A stretch of 64,000 nt of DNA from Candidatus Barnesiella excrementigallinarum (GCA_019114445.1 DXFL01000006.1:248001-312000); one strand, 5' to 3'. Shown: positions 16,947 to 27,258, counted from the stretch's first letter. Numbers and translations: made by a program. The notes: a model not told the origin generated them from the sequence alone.

Positions 16947-19900
16947 ATGAAAAAAGGAATATGGATTATCGTGGCTGCGCTCTTTTCATTAGGAGCTATC
17001 GTTGGAGCCAACACGCTGATTAACACGACAGGAACAGATACTATGAAACAAGAACTATCGGCCGAGGATCAAATCAAAATTGCCCCCAAAGATGCCCTCG
17101 ACTCGGCAAGCATCGACCTGAGAAAGGCTTTGGCAGAGCATAACGCCCCGGCGACTATCGCCGCCCTTGTCAAACAATCGGCAGCGCAATTGCTCATCGA
17201 CCAAGACAGTCTCCCTGCCATCATCGATCAAACCGAATCATTGGCCAATCACTCGCAAAGCCCTGTCGAGCAGAGCCTTTTGCGGCTATTATCGGCCCAA
17301 TTGTACAATATCTATCTCGACAACAACTACCAAATACGCTGGCGAGAAAAAGTCGAAGACTTTTCGCTTCCGCTCGAAGCATGGAGCGAAAATATGTTTA
17401 TCGCTAAAATCGACACCCTGCTCACCCAAGCCACAGCTCCCGTCCAAGAGTTGCTGGCCACACCGGTCGACACATATCGCGAAGCTCTTTCTATCGGAAG
17501 CGATACCCTCTTTTTACCCACGCTTTACGACTTTGTAGTAAACGGGGCTATCGAATCTTACGAAAAGATAAACCGCACTTCGCCCATACAACCCATCGTC
17601 TGCAAAAAATTGCTGGTACCGGCACAAGAATTTTCCACCGCGGTTCTAAGTAGAGCAAACGAACCCGACGGCCATATCCTGCAACTCTATGCCGAAGCCC
17701 TTAAAGCACACGCCGCCGAAAAACTCTCCGCCCCGCTTATGATGTGGGACTTACGCCGGCTCGAATACATTGGTGAAAGCATCTACTCCCACGAGGACAA
17801 CAGTCTCTACCGCAACTATATTGCCCAGTTGAACAACCTGTTGGAGAACTTCCGCGAAAAGCCCTATTCGACCGAGATTGTATCGACGCTCGCCTCGGCA
17901 CTGTGGGAAGCAGACCGCTACGACGATGCCCGCCAAGCACTCGACCTTTGCAACCGCTGGATAGCCACCTATCCGCACTACGAACGCATAAACAAGCTGG
18001 TCAATCTGCGTAACACCATCACTACTCAGGAAGCCGAGTTCGACATACCCAACGTCGCCTATCCGGGTGAAATCGACAGTGTGGAACTATCGTTCCGAAA
18101 CGTCGATACGCTCACCGTGCACATCTACCAGCAACCCTTCCCGCTCCCGATAGGAGAACAACAAGCCTATCGCCCGCAACAGGAATGGGATCGCACCAAT
18201 CGTGTATACGACCACAACTATGCACTCAACGAACCCCTCTCTCTCATCACTCAAAAAAAGACCATCGACTTCCCGCAGTTGCCTACCGGTCTTTACGTAA
18301 TAGAACTGCTTCTCGACGGTAAAGAGCCAAATTCGGCCATCTACCATACCGTATCGGGAATAAAAACCATTGTGCGACCCGCCGCAGAAAAACGGATCGA
18401 ACTGCTCGCGCTCGATGCTCATACCGGAAAACCTATCCCCAAAGCCGATGTAACGCTCCTCTCTTCATCGGATTATCAAGGTAAGCAAGCAACCGAAAAA
18501 GCCCGGTTCCAAACCGACAAAAACGGGCTGTGCTCCATCGATGCCGACAGCAAAGATTACCTGTTCGTGCAGGTTTCCACCCCGCTCGACCGCTTTGCTC
18601 CGGCCACACGGCTCTCGTCGCCCGGTCTCTACAACCGCGACGACAACAATATCCAGACAGCACTCTTCACCGACCGCTCGCTCTACCGACCGGGGCAGAC
18701 ACTCTATTTCTCGGGGACACGCTACATCAACTCCGTCCGCGAAAGTCGCACTATAACCGGAGAACGCTGCACGGTCGACCTGCTCGACCCCTCGTCGCGT
18801 GTCGTAGCCACAACCGAAGTCACCACCGACACTTACGGCCAATTCACCGGTTCGTTTGTCATTCCCCGCGGCAATCTGCTGGGCAACTACACCCTGCGCG
18901 TAAACCAATCGTGGAGCCATACACTCTCCGTCTCGGTCGCCGAGTACAAACTCCCCATGTTCCGCGTCGAGTTCAAACCGGTAAACGAGGGTACCAGCTT
19001 CGGCAAGCCGGTTACGATACAAGGCTCGGCATGCAGTTACAGCGGCGTGCCGCAAGCCGGAGCTTCGGTACAATACACCATCTACCGGCAGGCCAACCCC
19101 TTCTTCCGTTTCTACCTGCCCGCCGATCGTGAAGAAATCGAAAGCCGCACGACTACGGTCGACGCTTCGGGCAATTTCGCCATCACGTTCACCCCGCAAC
19201 GCGACTCCTTCGAAGGGAATATCAACCGCGAACAAGCCTATCTCTATCAAATCGCAGCAACCGTAACCGCCCCCACCGGCGAAACGGTAGAGCAATCGAC
19301 CTCTGTGCAGGTGGGCGACTCACCCTATTTCATCACCGTCACAGCGCCTCGCTACCTCGACAAGTACAAATCGGCGGGACAAATCAAGGCTCAGGTTCGT
19401 ACCCTCAACGGGCAAACGATTAAACGAGGCTGCCGGCTGGTATTCTACTCCCTTTACCATGCCGAAGGCCAACCGCTCGACAGCCTCAAAATAAAAATGC
19501 AAGTGGGCGAAGTCTCCATCGACGCCGACGGCAAAGCCCTCTATCCCGATTTTACCAAATGGCAATCGGGGCCCTACCGCATTGTGGCTTTCAGCAACGA
19601 CGAGGCGAAACGGATTATTCGCTCGGAATGCAACTTCGTATTGTACAGCGAGAAAGATAAACAACCGCCCTGCTTTGCCGAAATTTGGCTCCCCCGCACC
19701 GACATCACCGCCCAAGTAGGCGAAACGGTGAAAATACCCGTGGGGACCTCGCTGCGCGAAGGGTACATCTTCTACTCGATCTACACGCCCGACCATTTGG
19801 TCGAAACCCGCATACTTAAACTCAGCAACCGTTGTAAAACGCTCTCGCTTAAATTCGACGAATCGTTCGACGGCCTCGCCACTGTCAGTCTGCTCGTCGT

Positions 19901-22718
19901 ACGCGACGGAGAAATGAAAACCGCCCAAGTGACTATACGCAAGGCGGTACCCGACCGGCAACTGAAAATCAAGACCTCATCGTTCCGCGACAAACTCTTA
20001 CCGGGGAATCTCGAAAAATGGGATTTTGCAGTGACCGACGCTCAGGGCAAGCCCGTCACAGCCCGCTTCATGACCGAAATGTTCGATGCCTCGATGCAAG
20101 CCATCAGTTCGCACGACTGGCATTTCAACGCTCCGGTGCCAATGCAGCAAATGCGCATTTCGGCTCGCCCCTCGACCAACTATCATTACAACCATACCGT
20201 TCAGTCGATAATTCGGCCCAAGCTCTTGAACTACCCGTCCGAAACCGCTACCCAGTTCCTCTATTTCAATCTTTTGGAGAGCAACAGTATCCGGTTCCTG
20301 ATGGCGGGGACAACCGCGCCCAACTTACGGCTCGATGAAACTGTCGTTGCCAAAGGGGTTGCCACGGAACAAGAAGAAATCACTAAATCGGGCATCGCCG
20401 AAAACGATATTGATGAAGAGACCGGGACCACCGACGGAAACGACCTCCGTACCAACGAAGTAAGTACAGCATTCTTCTATCCCTCACTCACCACCGACTC
20501 ACTGGGACAAGTGGCGTTCTCGTTTACCGTACCCGATGAAAATACCACATGGCAATTCCTTGCCCTGGCCTATACGCAAGAGCTGTTTACCGGACAATAC
20601 GAGGCTCAAACCATTGCCAGCAAACCGCTCATGGTATCGCCCAATCTCCCCCGTTTCGTACGACAGGGCGACGAGGTTACCATTGCTACCGCCATACAAA
20701 ACCGCTCGGAAGCCGTACAAGACGGGACGATACTCTTCGAGTTGTTCGATCCCTACACCGAAACCGTACTCGATTCCCATAAATATGCCTTTATTGTCAA
20801 TATCGACGAAAGCCGAACCGTCAACTACTCTTTCACTGTACCCGAAGGAATCGAATTATTAGGGTTCAGAACCAAAGCATCGACCTTACAGCACAGCGAC
20901 GGCGAGCAACAAATTCTACCCGTGTTGCCCACCCAAGTTTTGGTCACCGACAGCAAACCCTTCTACATACCCGGCGGACAACAAACTACACCCATTGTCC
21001 TGACCGGCATGGAAGAAAAGTTGAAATCGCCCACAGTCGAAAACTACCGCATGACCTTGCAATATTGCAACAATCCGGCGTGGTATGCCGTACAAGCCTT
21101 GCCGGCACTCACCGATATTTCGGACGACGATGCCATCTCTATTTCGGCCGTACTCTACGCCAACAGCATAGCCTCGTCGATCGCCAAAGGCAACCCGCGC
21201 ATAGCCCAAGCCATTGAGTCGTGGAAAGCGGCCGACGGCAAAAACCTCGCCTCGCTCCTCGCCCAAAACGAAGAGCTGAAACAGGTATTGCTCTCGGCTA
21301 CCCCGTGGGTACTCGAAGCCGACAACGAAACCGAACGTATGCAACAACTCGCCACCCTCTTCGACACCAACCGCGCCAACAGGCTATCCCATGAGGCTAT
21401 TCTCAAATTGCAAAACCTGCAAAACAGCGACGGCGGTTGGAGCTGGTTCAAAGGTATGTCATCGAGCCAATGGATTTCGATGAACATTTTGGAAAGTTTT
21501 GCCCGCCTGCGCACCTTAGGTATTCCACTCGACGACAGCACAATACAAACCATGCAAATCGATGCGGTGGCTTACCTCGACCAAGCTATGGTCCAACAGC
21601 GTAAAAACCGCCCCAACGGAGCGCTCTCGTACAACGACATCTGCTACCTGCACGTACGCTCCTCCTACCTCGACATTCCGCTGGCCGACGAAGCCCTCGA
21701 TCTGCACAAAGCCATGACCGAGAAACTCAAACAATGGAGCAACTTCTCCACCATCGAAAAGGCATACGCTGCCGTAGCGCTCTATCGGTATGGATTCGGC
21801 GCCGAAGCAAAAGAGATTGTCGCCTCGCTGAGACAATATGCCGTCACACGCCCCGACGAAGGTATGTTTTGGCCCAACAACCGCTCGACCTACGGATATA
21901 GCAACAGTGCCGTACAAGAGCAATGCGCCCTCATCGACGCCTTCACGCTCGTCGACCCCATCACCGCCGAACTCGACGCCATGCGCCAATGGCTGCTTGC
22001 TCAAAAACGAACCAACGAGTGGGAATCGGTACCCTCCACCCTCGAAGCCATCTATGCCCTGCTCCACGGCGGTAGCGACTGGCTGGCGGCCGACAACACC
22101 CAACCCGTTATCATGTGGGGTGGCAAAGAGATGAAATACAACCCCGAAGAACCGTTCTTGGGATTGACCGAATACACCATTCCGGGCAACCAGATTACCC
22201 CGAACGATGCACAGGCTGTCATCTCGACCAACCACGCACAACCCTCGTGGGGTGCCATCTACTGGCAATATTACGACAATGTGAAAAATGTATCGGCTGC
22301 TTCAACCAAAGAGCTGTCCATCGATCGGCAAATTCTCGTTAGACAACCGTCAGGCAGCTATATACCTATCAATACCGTCGCTCTTAAAGCCGGCGACCGC
22401 ATAGCTATTCGATTCACCATCACTGTCGGACAAGATATGCAATTTGTATGCCTCACCGACTCCCGCGCGGCCTGCCTTGAACCGGTCGACCAGCTATCGG
22501 GATATGATTGCCGCGAACGAATATGCTACTATCAGGAGACAAGGAACACCGAAACCCGCTTCTATTTCGATTTCTTGCCCAAAGGCTCTTACGTCATCTC
22601 CTACGAGTTGAATGTCGATCGACCCGGCGATTACACGCAAGGGATTTCCACCATACAGTGCCTCTATGCCCCGCAAATAATTGCCCGAAGTGCGGCCCAA
22701 ACACTCATTGTCAAATAA
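16947..22718 (+). CDS. Alpha-2-macroglobulin family protein lacking the thioester
   Basis: A 1923-residue envelope protein with an N-terminal signal/anchor segment (about 5-25). Helical repeats occupy about 35-330. A carboxypeptidase-regulatory-like strand pair lies near 480-560 (LALDAHTGKPIPKADV), the MG2 domain near 560-670 (FTDRSLYRPGQTLYFSG, then GNYTLRV), and the A2M core near 1170-1270 (FFYPSLTTDSLGQVAFSF; PNLPRFVRQGDEV). A terpene-cyclase-like helical domain contains QNSDGGWSWFKGM near 1490. In thioester members a CxEQ motif precedes that domain; here the region near 1370-1400 (NNPAWYAVQALPAL, then SDDDAISISA) has none, so no covalent protease trap is expected. Bacterial A2Ms are periplasmic protease inhibitors. 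A 23-bp hairpin follows the gene. Confidence 0.88.
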   Translation: MKKGIWIIVAALFSLGAIVGANTLINTTGTDTMKQELSAEDQIKIAPKDALDSASIDLRKALAEHNAPATIAALVKQSAAQLLIDQDSLPAIIDQTESLANHSQSPVEQSLLRLLSAQLYNIYLDNNYQIRWREKVEDFSLPLEAWSENMFIAKIDTLLTQATAPVQELLATPVDTYREALSIGSDTLFLPTLYDFVVNGAIESYEKINRTSPIQPIVCKKLLVPAQEFSTAVLSRANEPDGHILQLYAEALKAHAAEKLSAPLMMWDLRRLEYIGESIYSHEDNSLYRNYIAQLNNLLENFREKPYSTEIVSTLASALWEADRYDDARQALDLCNRWIATYPHYERINKLVNLRNTITTQEAEFDIPNVAYPGEIDSVELSFRNVDTLTVHIYQQPFPLPIGEQQAYRPQQEWDRTNRVYDHNYALNEPLSLITQKKTIDFPQLPTGLYVIELLLDGKEPNSAIYHTVSGIKTIVRPAAEKRIELLALDAHTGKPIPKADVTLLSSSDYQGKQATEKARFQTDKNGLCSIDADSKDYLFVQVSTPLDRFAPATRLSSPGLYNRDDNNIQTALFTDRSLYRPGQTLYFSGTRYINSVRESRTITGERCTVDLLDPSSRVVATTEVTTDTYGQFTGSFVIPRGNLLGNYTLRVNQSWSHTLSVSVAEYKLPMFRVEFKPVNEGTSFGKPVTIQGSACSYSGVPQAGASVQYTIYRQANPFFRFYLPADREEIESRTTTVDASGNFAITFTPQRDSFEGNINREQAYLYQIAATVTAPTGETVEQSTSVQVGDSPYFITVTAPRYLDKYKSAGQIKAQVRTLNGQTIKRGCRLVFYSLYHAEGQPLDSLKIKMQVGEVSIDADGKALYPDFTKWQSGPYRIVAFSNDEAKRIIRSECNFVLYSEKDKQPPCFAEIWLPRTDITAQVGETVKIPVGTSLREGYIFYSIYTPDHLVETRILKLSNRCKTLSLKFDESFDGLATVSLLVVRDGEMKTAQVTIRKAVPDRQLKIKTSSFRDKLLPGNLEKWDFAVTDAQGKPVTARFMTEMFDASMQAISSHDWHFNAPVPMQQMRISARPSTNYHYNHTVQSIIRPKLLNYPSETATQFLYFNLLESNSIRFLMAGTTAPNLRLDETVVAKGVATEQEEITKSGIAENDIDEETGTTDGNDLRTNEVSTAFFYPSLTTDSLGQVAFSFTVPDENTTWQFLALAYTQELFTGQYEAQTIASKPLMVSPNLPRFVRQGDEVTIATAIQNRSEAVQDGTILFELFDPYTETVLDSHKYAFIVNIDESRTVNYSFTVPEGIELLGFRTKASTLQHSDGEQQILPVLPTQVLVTDSKPFYIPGGQQTTPIVLTGMEEKLKSPTVENYRMTLQYCNNPAWYAVQALPALTDISDDDAISISAVLYANSIASSIAKGNPRIAQAIESWKAADGKNLASLLAQNEELKQVLLSATPWVLEADNETERMQQLATLFDTNRANRLSHEAILKLQNLQNSDGGWSWFKGMSSSQWISMNILESFARLRTLGIPLDDSTIQTMQIDAVAYLDQAMVQQRKNRPNGALSYNDICYLHVRSSYLDIPLADEALDLHKAMTEKLKQWSNFSTIEKAYAAVALYRYGFGAEAKEIVASLRQYAVTRPDEGMFWPNNRSTYGYSNSAVQEQCALIDAFTLVDPITAELDAMRQWLLAQKRTNEWESVPSTLEAIYALLHGGSDWLAADNTQPVIMWGGKEMKYNPEEPFLGLTEYTIPGNQITPNDAQAVISTNHAQPSWGAIYWQYYDNVKNVSAASTKELSIDRQILVRQPSGSYIPINTVALKAGDRIAIRFTITVGQDMQFVCLTDSRAACLEPVDQLSGYDCRERICYYQETRNTETRFYFDFLPKGSYVISYELNVDRPGDYTQGISTIQCLYAPQIIARSAAQTLIVK

Positions 22719-22732
22719 CACCCCCGATAAAT

Positions 22733-22787
22733 ACAGAAATAGCAGACCCTCTTCCCTTTATCGAGGAAGAGGGTCTGCTATTTCTGT
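22733..22787 (+). terminator. Strong hairpin terminator after the A2M-like gene
   Basis: A perfect 23-bp inverted repeat (22733-22755 with 22765-22787) around the 9-base loop CTTTATCGA. No long T-run follows, but the stem contains AGACCCTCTTCC and ends in a TTTCTGT arm. Confidence 0.75.
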
Positions 22788-22877
22788 CTCATTTCCATTT
22801 AAACCTTTGAGCCTATTTTGAAACAGAAATGAAACAACTATTTCATATAAAAATAAATGTTTTTCAAAAAAAATCAA

Positions 22878-22885
22878 TACATTTG
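22878..22885 (+). promoter_or_regulatory. -7 box for the lipoprotein/DUF5723 pair
   Basis: TACATTTG lies 56 bases before the ATG at 22942, in an AT-rich leader. No clear -33 TTTG is present. Confidence 0.5.
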
Positions 22886-22941
22886 CACTCGAAAAAGGGG
22901 CCTATGTTAAAAGCATTAAAAATAATTGACCAAATAATTTT

Positions 22942-24690
22942 ATGAAAATTAAAAAAATTATGGCAATTAGCCTTGTTCCCGGGCTATTGTTAAGTCTTTT
23001 TTCGTGCATAAACAACGATTATGATTTAGGGAAAGATATCAGTCTCGAAATTAGCGTAGGGGGCAACCTAAGCATTCCTATCGGGAAAACAGAAAAGATA
23101 TGTCTCGACCGCATTATCGAAGAAGGAGATGTACTCCACGCAGTAGACGGGAAATATGTCATCACCAAAGCCGATAATATTTCTGAAAATATCGATGCCA
23201 TAGATCCGGTAGTTATCGACGATTTTGCTCCCGATTTCAATTCTTACACCACAACATTCGAAGTCCCCACCCAAGAAATTCCCCAAATCCCGGGATTGAA
23301 ACTTCCCGACATTGAAGTCGCTTTCGATGCCAATATCAACACAACCGAGCACTTCAATATCCATACCGATATCCCCAAAGAGATAAAAGAAATAAGCACG
23401 GTAACCGTAACCGATAACAACGGCGAAATATTGAAAACATCGCTCGATATTTCCATAACAGGGATCCCCGAATTCCTGCCTCAGATTCATTTGGCCGGTA
23501 TGAGACTTGCGTTGCCAGAGATACTCGATTTCGAAATCGAAGAAAGCGACGAAATGGTGCGTATCGACAACGCCATTTACATTTCAAAAACCATCGAACT
23601 GACACAGGGCAACGGCTTTGTATCCATTCCTATCACCCTTAAAGGGATCTCCAATCCTATCATCGAAGAAGGCACGCTGATCCTCACCGACGAAATATCT
23701 ATCGAAGGACGGGTATATGCCGACAAACAATCGGTGGGACTCGAAGACCTCAGCAACTTTACAATCTCTGTACAACCCGAATTGACTTTGCCTACGCCTG
23801 AAATACGTTTGAATAAAGTGGCCGGGTCCATTGTTCCCAATGTCGATATAAACACCTCGGTTTCACTTTCCGACTTACCCGATTTCCTCAAAGAAGAAGG
23901 GACTTCTCTCGAAATAAAAGACTTGACCCTAAACCTTTCGGTACAAAATCCCATCGAAGCATCCATCTCTACACAATTCGAAATAACCCCGCTCGACGAA
24001 AACGGGAATATCATCAACAACAATGCAGTTACGCTGGATATGGAAATTAAGGGTGGCCAACGAAGCGAATTCCACATCTCGAAAAACTCTCCCGAAATTA
24101 CATCGGGCAAACTCACATCGTTACTGCAATCCATACCCGATCGAATAGACCTAAAAGTCAACAAAATAGAAATCGAAAGTAACACCGAAAGCGAAGCCAT
24201 CTCCTTAGGAAAAGAAGATTACAATCTCGATATAGATTACGATATCAATGTACCGCTGGAATTCGAGAACCTTAATATTATTTATAGCGATACTATCGAG
24301 GATCTCAGCAGCGACTTATCGGATATCACCGATAAGGTGAAAAACATCGAACTCTCTATAACCGTCGATAATGCTATTCCGTTGGAATTGGCCTTGTCAA
24401 TCAAGCCTTGCGACAAAGACGGTAACCCCATAACGGGCATTTCATACCCCGAAAGTCTGAACATAGAAGCAGCTCCCGATGACAACCTCACAGTACGGTC
24501 ATCGAACCTTAAAATTATCCTCAAAGAAGAGCGGGAAAAAGCACTACAAGAACTCGACAAACTCTGTTTCAGAGTAGAAGGTAAAAATGCAGACAATAGC
24601 GACATAACCCTTCGGCCCGATCAATATTTCATTCTTCACCTTTCGGTAAAACTCCCCGACGGAGCTCAAATGGATTTAGAGGATTTGTAA
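22942..24690 (+). CDS. Large beta-rich lipoprotein of unknown function
   Basis: A 582-residue lipoprotein: signal sequence with LFSC and Cys22, then INNDYDLGKDISLEISVGG, typical of Bacteroidetes lipoproteins. The rest is beta-strand-rich and acidic, with repeated patterns of the form IPQIPGLKLPDIEVAFD, LPEILDFEIEE and LTLPTPEIRLNKVAGSIV. No enzyme motif is visible. The DUF5723 outer-membrane protein follows after 20 bases in the same operon, so the two probably act together at the outer membrane. Homologues I recall are unnamed Bacteroidales proteins. Codon use is ordinary. The lipoprotein call is firm; the function is unknown. Confidence 0.65.
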   Translation: MKIKKIMAISLVPGLLLSLFSCINNDYDLGKDISLEISVGGNLSIPIGKTEKICLDRIIEEGDVLHAVDGKYVITKADNISENIDAIDPVVIDDFAPDFNSYTTTFEVPTQEIPQIPGLKLPDIEVAFDANINTTEHFNIHTDIPKEIKEISTVTVTDNNGEILKTSLDISITGIPEFLPQIHLAGMRLALPEILDFEIEESDEMVRIDNAIYISKTIELTQGNGFVSIPITLKGISNPIIEEGTLILTDEISIEGRVYADKQSVGLEDLSNFTISVQPELTLPTPEIRLNKVAGSIVPNVDINTSVSLSDLPDFLKEEGTSLEIKDLTLNLSVQNPIEASISTQFEITPLDENGNIINNNAVTLDMEIKGGQRSEFHISKNSPEITSGKLTSLLQSIPDRIDLKVNKIEIESNTESEAISLGKEDYNLDIDYDINVPLEFENLNIIYSDTIEDLSSDLSDITDKVKNIELSITVDNAIPLELALSIKPCDKDGNPITGISYPESLNIEAAPDDNLTVRSSNLKIILKEEREKALQELDKLCFRVEGKNADNSDITLRPDQYFILHLSVKLPDGAQMDLEDL

Positions 24691-24710
24691 TACAATAAAA
24701 CAATAAAGCA

Positions 24711-26102
24711 ATGAAAATCAATATAAAACAAATAATCAGCCTTTGTATGGGTGTTGCTTTGGCTGCCGGGGTGTCTGCCCAAACCCTCAACTCCTCCTAT
24801 TTTATGGAGAAAATGACAAAGCGCAACCAACTTAATCCCGCGTTAAAAACACCCGATGGATATGTCAGTTTCCCATTCTTTGGCAATTTCTATTTGGGCG
24901 TAAACTCCAATTTAGGACTGGGAACATTCCTCTATCCCAGAGGGAACGAACTGGTTACTTTCTTGCACGAGAGTGTAACCGCCGACGAATTTTTGGGAAA
25001 ACTTACTCCCAATAATACCATCGAGCTCGATTTGGGAATGGATATTATCTCTTTCGGTTTTTGGGCATGGGGTGGACAAAACACATTCAATTTAGCGCTC
25101 AAAAGCCAAACCGGTGCATATATGCCCAAAGAGATTTTCCAATTTCTTAAAACCGGACAAGAAGCTACCGGAGTTACCCGCTACGACATGAGCAATATCA
25201 CGGTATCGACCAACAACTACCTCGAACTTGCCTTAGGGCACGCCCGCGACATCACCGATAAATTGGGTGTCGGTGCCAAAGTGAAACTCCTCATAGGTGC
25301 TGCTCATGCCGAGGCCCGTATCGACCGCATGGACATCTCCATGTCGCAAGACGAATGGATCATCAAACAATCGGGACATATACAAGCCTCTTCGCTTCTC
25401 CAATTCGAAACCGACCCCGTAACCGGCGAAATAACCGACTACTCGATCGGCAATAACTTTGGGCTTTCGGGATTTGGATTAGGATTCGACCTCGGCGCCA
25501 CCTATAAACTGCTCGATAACCTCACCTTATCGGCCGCTCTCACCGACATCGGGTTTATGAACTGGGGCAACCTCTCCCGCGGTGAAACCGATCCCAACAA
25601 AGAGTTCCATTACACCGGATTCGACAACATCGGGGCCGAAGATGACGAAAACGGGGAAAATCCTTTCGACAACAAGGTAGACGAATTGCAAGACGACTTA
25701 AAAGCACTGACCAAATTCTACGAATCCAAAAGCCAATCGGTTTCCCAATCCCTACGTACAACACTGCGTGTAGGTGCCGAATATAGTATTTTGGACGAAA
25801 AGATTTCATTCGGAGCGCTCTCTACCACCCGGTTCGGAGGCTACCGCACCTATGCCGAAGGTATGCTGGCTGTCAATTTCCGTCCCCTCTCGGCATTGCA
25901 CATCACACTAAACGGATCGGTATCCAATATGGGTAGCTCGGTAGGTGCCATACTCAACCTCTGCGCACGAGGGTTCAACATATACTTCGGGACCGACTAT
26001 TTTGCCACGCAATACTCCAAACAGTTTATCCCCATCAACCATGCACGGGCTAATTTCAGTTTTGGAATAAACTTTACTTTCGGGAAAATACACGAAATAT
26101 AA
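24711..26102 (+). CDS. DUF5723 family outer-membrane beta-barrel-like protein
   Basis: A 463-residue secreted protein with an N-terminal signal peptide (about 1-23, ending VSAQ) followed by TLNSSYFMEKMTKRNQLNPAL, the entry motif of DUF5723. The body alternates aromatic and glycine residues in amphipathic strands (LDLGMDIISFGFWAWGG; GFGLGFDLGATYKL) and ends with NFSFGINFTFG, so an outer-membrane barrel is likely. Barrel proteins of this kind resemble the PorV/PorP/Q type in architecture, but I do not claim membership. It is cotranscribed with the lipoprotein 20 bases upstream. A hairpin terminator follows at 26137. Confidence 0.75.
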   Translation: MKINIKQIISLCMGVALAAGVSAQTLNSSYFMEKMTKRNQLNPALKTPDGYVSFPFFGNFYLGVNSNLGLGTFLYPRGNELVTFLHESVTADEFLGKLTPNNTIELDLGMDIISFGFWAWGGQNTFNLALKSQTGAYMPKEIFQFLKTGQEATGVTRYDMSNITVSTNNYLELALGHARDITDKLGVGAKVKLLIGAAHAEARIDRMDISMSQDEWIIKQSGHIQASSLLQFETDPVTGEITDYSIGNNFGLSGFGLGFDLGATYKLLDNLTLSAALTDIGFMNWGNLSRGETDPNKEFHYTGFDNIGAEDDENGENPFDNKVDELQDDLKALTKFYESKSQSVSQSLRTTLRVGAEYSILDEKISFGALSTTRFGGYRTYAEGMLAVNFRPLSALHITLNGSVSNMGSSVGAILNLCARGFNIYFGTDYFATQYSKQFIPINHARANFSFGINFTFGKIHEI

Positions 26103-26136
26103 ATCGAATAAATCTTTCCACGAAAAATTCAATACA

Positions 26137-26168
26137 AAGGGCAGCTCACGACGGGCTGCCCTTGCTTT
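26137..26168 (+). terminator. Terminator after the DUF5723 gene
   Basis: AAGGGCAGC pairs with GCTGCCCTT across a 9-base loop, followed by GCTTTTG. It lies 35 bases after the stop codon. Confidence 0.65.
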
Positions 26169-26264
26169 TGGCTCCAACTCACTTGCTTGAAAACCCATGC
26201 CATAAGCCTGAAATTCCTCCGATACGAATCACCCCCGAATAAGACAAACCGCCCGATAAAAGAA

Positions 26265-26294
26265 CTGCCGCCCGGCGATATCGCCGGGCGGCAG
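26265..26294 (-). terminator. Terminator for mdh (perfect 30-base palindrome)
   Basis: CTGCCGCCCGGCGAT followed directly by its reverse complement, giving a GC-rich stem. On the minus strand TTCTTTTAT follows, so it fits a terminator for mdh, which ends at 26320. Confidence 0.75.
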
Positions 26295-26319
26295 CCTTTA
26301 TAAGATCTATCTAAACGTC

Positions 26320-27258
26320 TTATTTCAAAGCGTCGGCAAGAGCGGCATTTGTTTTGTGAACAGCGGCTGCACTCTTAGCAAAAGCCTCTTTCTCGGCAGC
26401 ATTCAACTTCAACTCAACCACTTTCTCGATACCGTTGCGGCCCAATACACAGGGGACACCGATACAAAGATCGCTTTCGCCATATTCGCCTTCCAGCAAA
26501 GCGCTACACGGGATCATACGTTTTTGGTCACCCAATACAGCCTCAACCACAGCAGCCGAAGCAGCACCCGGAGCATACCAAGCCGAAGTTCCCAGCAAAC
26601 CGGTCAATGTAGCACCACCTACCATAGTATCGGCAGCTACCTTTTGCAGAGTCTCTTCGCTCAAAAATTCCGAAACCGGAATACCTTTGTAAGTTGCATA
26701 ACGAGTTACAGGAATCATGGTCGTATCGCCGTGACCGCCAATTACGAAACCTTCAACCTCGCCCAAGTTGGCATTCAAAGCTTGGCTCAGGTAATATTTG
26801 AAGCGAGAGCTGTCCAACGCGCCACCCATACCGATAATGCGGTTTTTGGGAAGGCCCGATACTTTATGAATCAAATAAGTCATCGTATCCATCGGGTTAC
26901 TTACACACAAGATAACTGCGTTGGGCGAATATTTCAATACGTTTTCAACTACCGATTTTACAATACCGGCATTCACACCAATCAACTCTTCACGAGTCAT
27001 ACCCGGTTTACGAGGAATACCCGAAGTAATCACTACCATATCCGAGTTGGCGGTAGCTTCATAATCGTTCGTCACACCTTTGATACGCGATGCAAAACCA
27101 GCCGTTACAGCAGCTTGCATCATATCCATAGCTTTGCCTTCCGAAACACCTTCTTTAATGTCGAGCAAAACTACTTCATCTGCTATTTCTCTAAATGCCA
27201 AAACGTTTGCGCAAGTTGCACCCACGTTTCCTGCTCCGATAACCGATACTTTTGACAT
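26320..27258 (-). CDS. mdh: Malate dehydrogenase, LDH-like type
   Basis: It oxidises malate to oxaloacetate with NAD+ in the TCA cycle, or runs in reverse toward fumarate in anaerobes. The 312-residue protein has the Rossmann dinucleotide loop GAGNVGATCA (about 8-17), an acidic residue after beta-2 (LLDIKEG) for NAD+, the substrate arginines in GIPRKPGMTREEL (about 79-91), the NPMDTMTYL motif and the catalytic His in GGHGDTTMIPV (about 173-183). The GIPRKPGM region identifies malate rather than lactate dehydrogenase. It stands alone, with a -7 box upstream at 27326-27319 and a palindromic terminator downstream. Confidence 0.95.
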   Translation of the reverse strand: MSKVSVIGAGNVGATCANVLAFREIADEVVLLDIKEGVSEGKAMDMMQAAVTAGFASRIKGVTNDYEATANSDMVVITSGIPRKPGMTREELIGVNAGIVKSVVENVLKYSPNAVILCVSNPMDTMTYLIHKVSGLPKNRIIGMGGALDSSRFKYYLSQALNANLGEVEGFVIGGHGDTTMIPVTRYATYKGIPVSEFLSEETLQKVAADTMVGGATLTGLLGTSAWYAPGAASAAVVEAVLGDQKRMIPCSALLEGEYGESDLCIGVPCVLGRNGIEKVVELKLNAAEKEAFAKSAAAVHKTNAALADALK

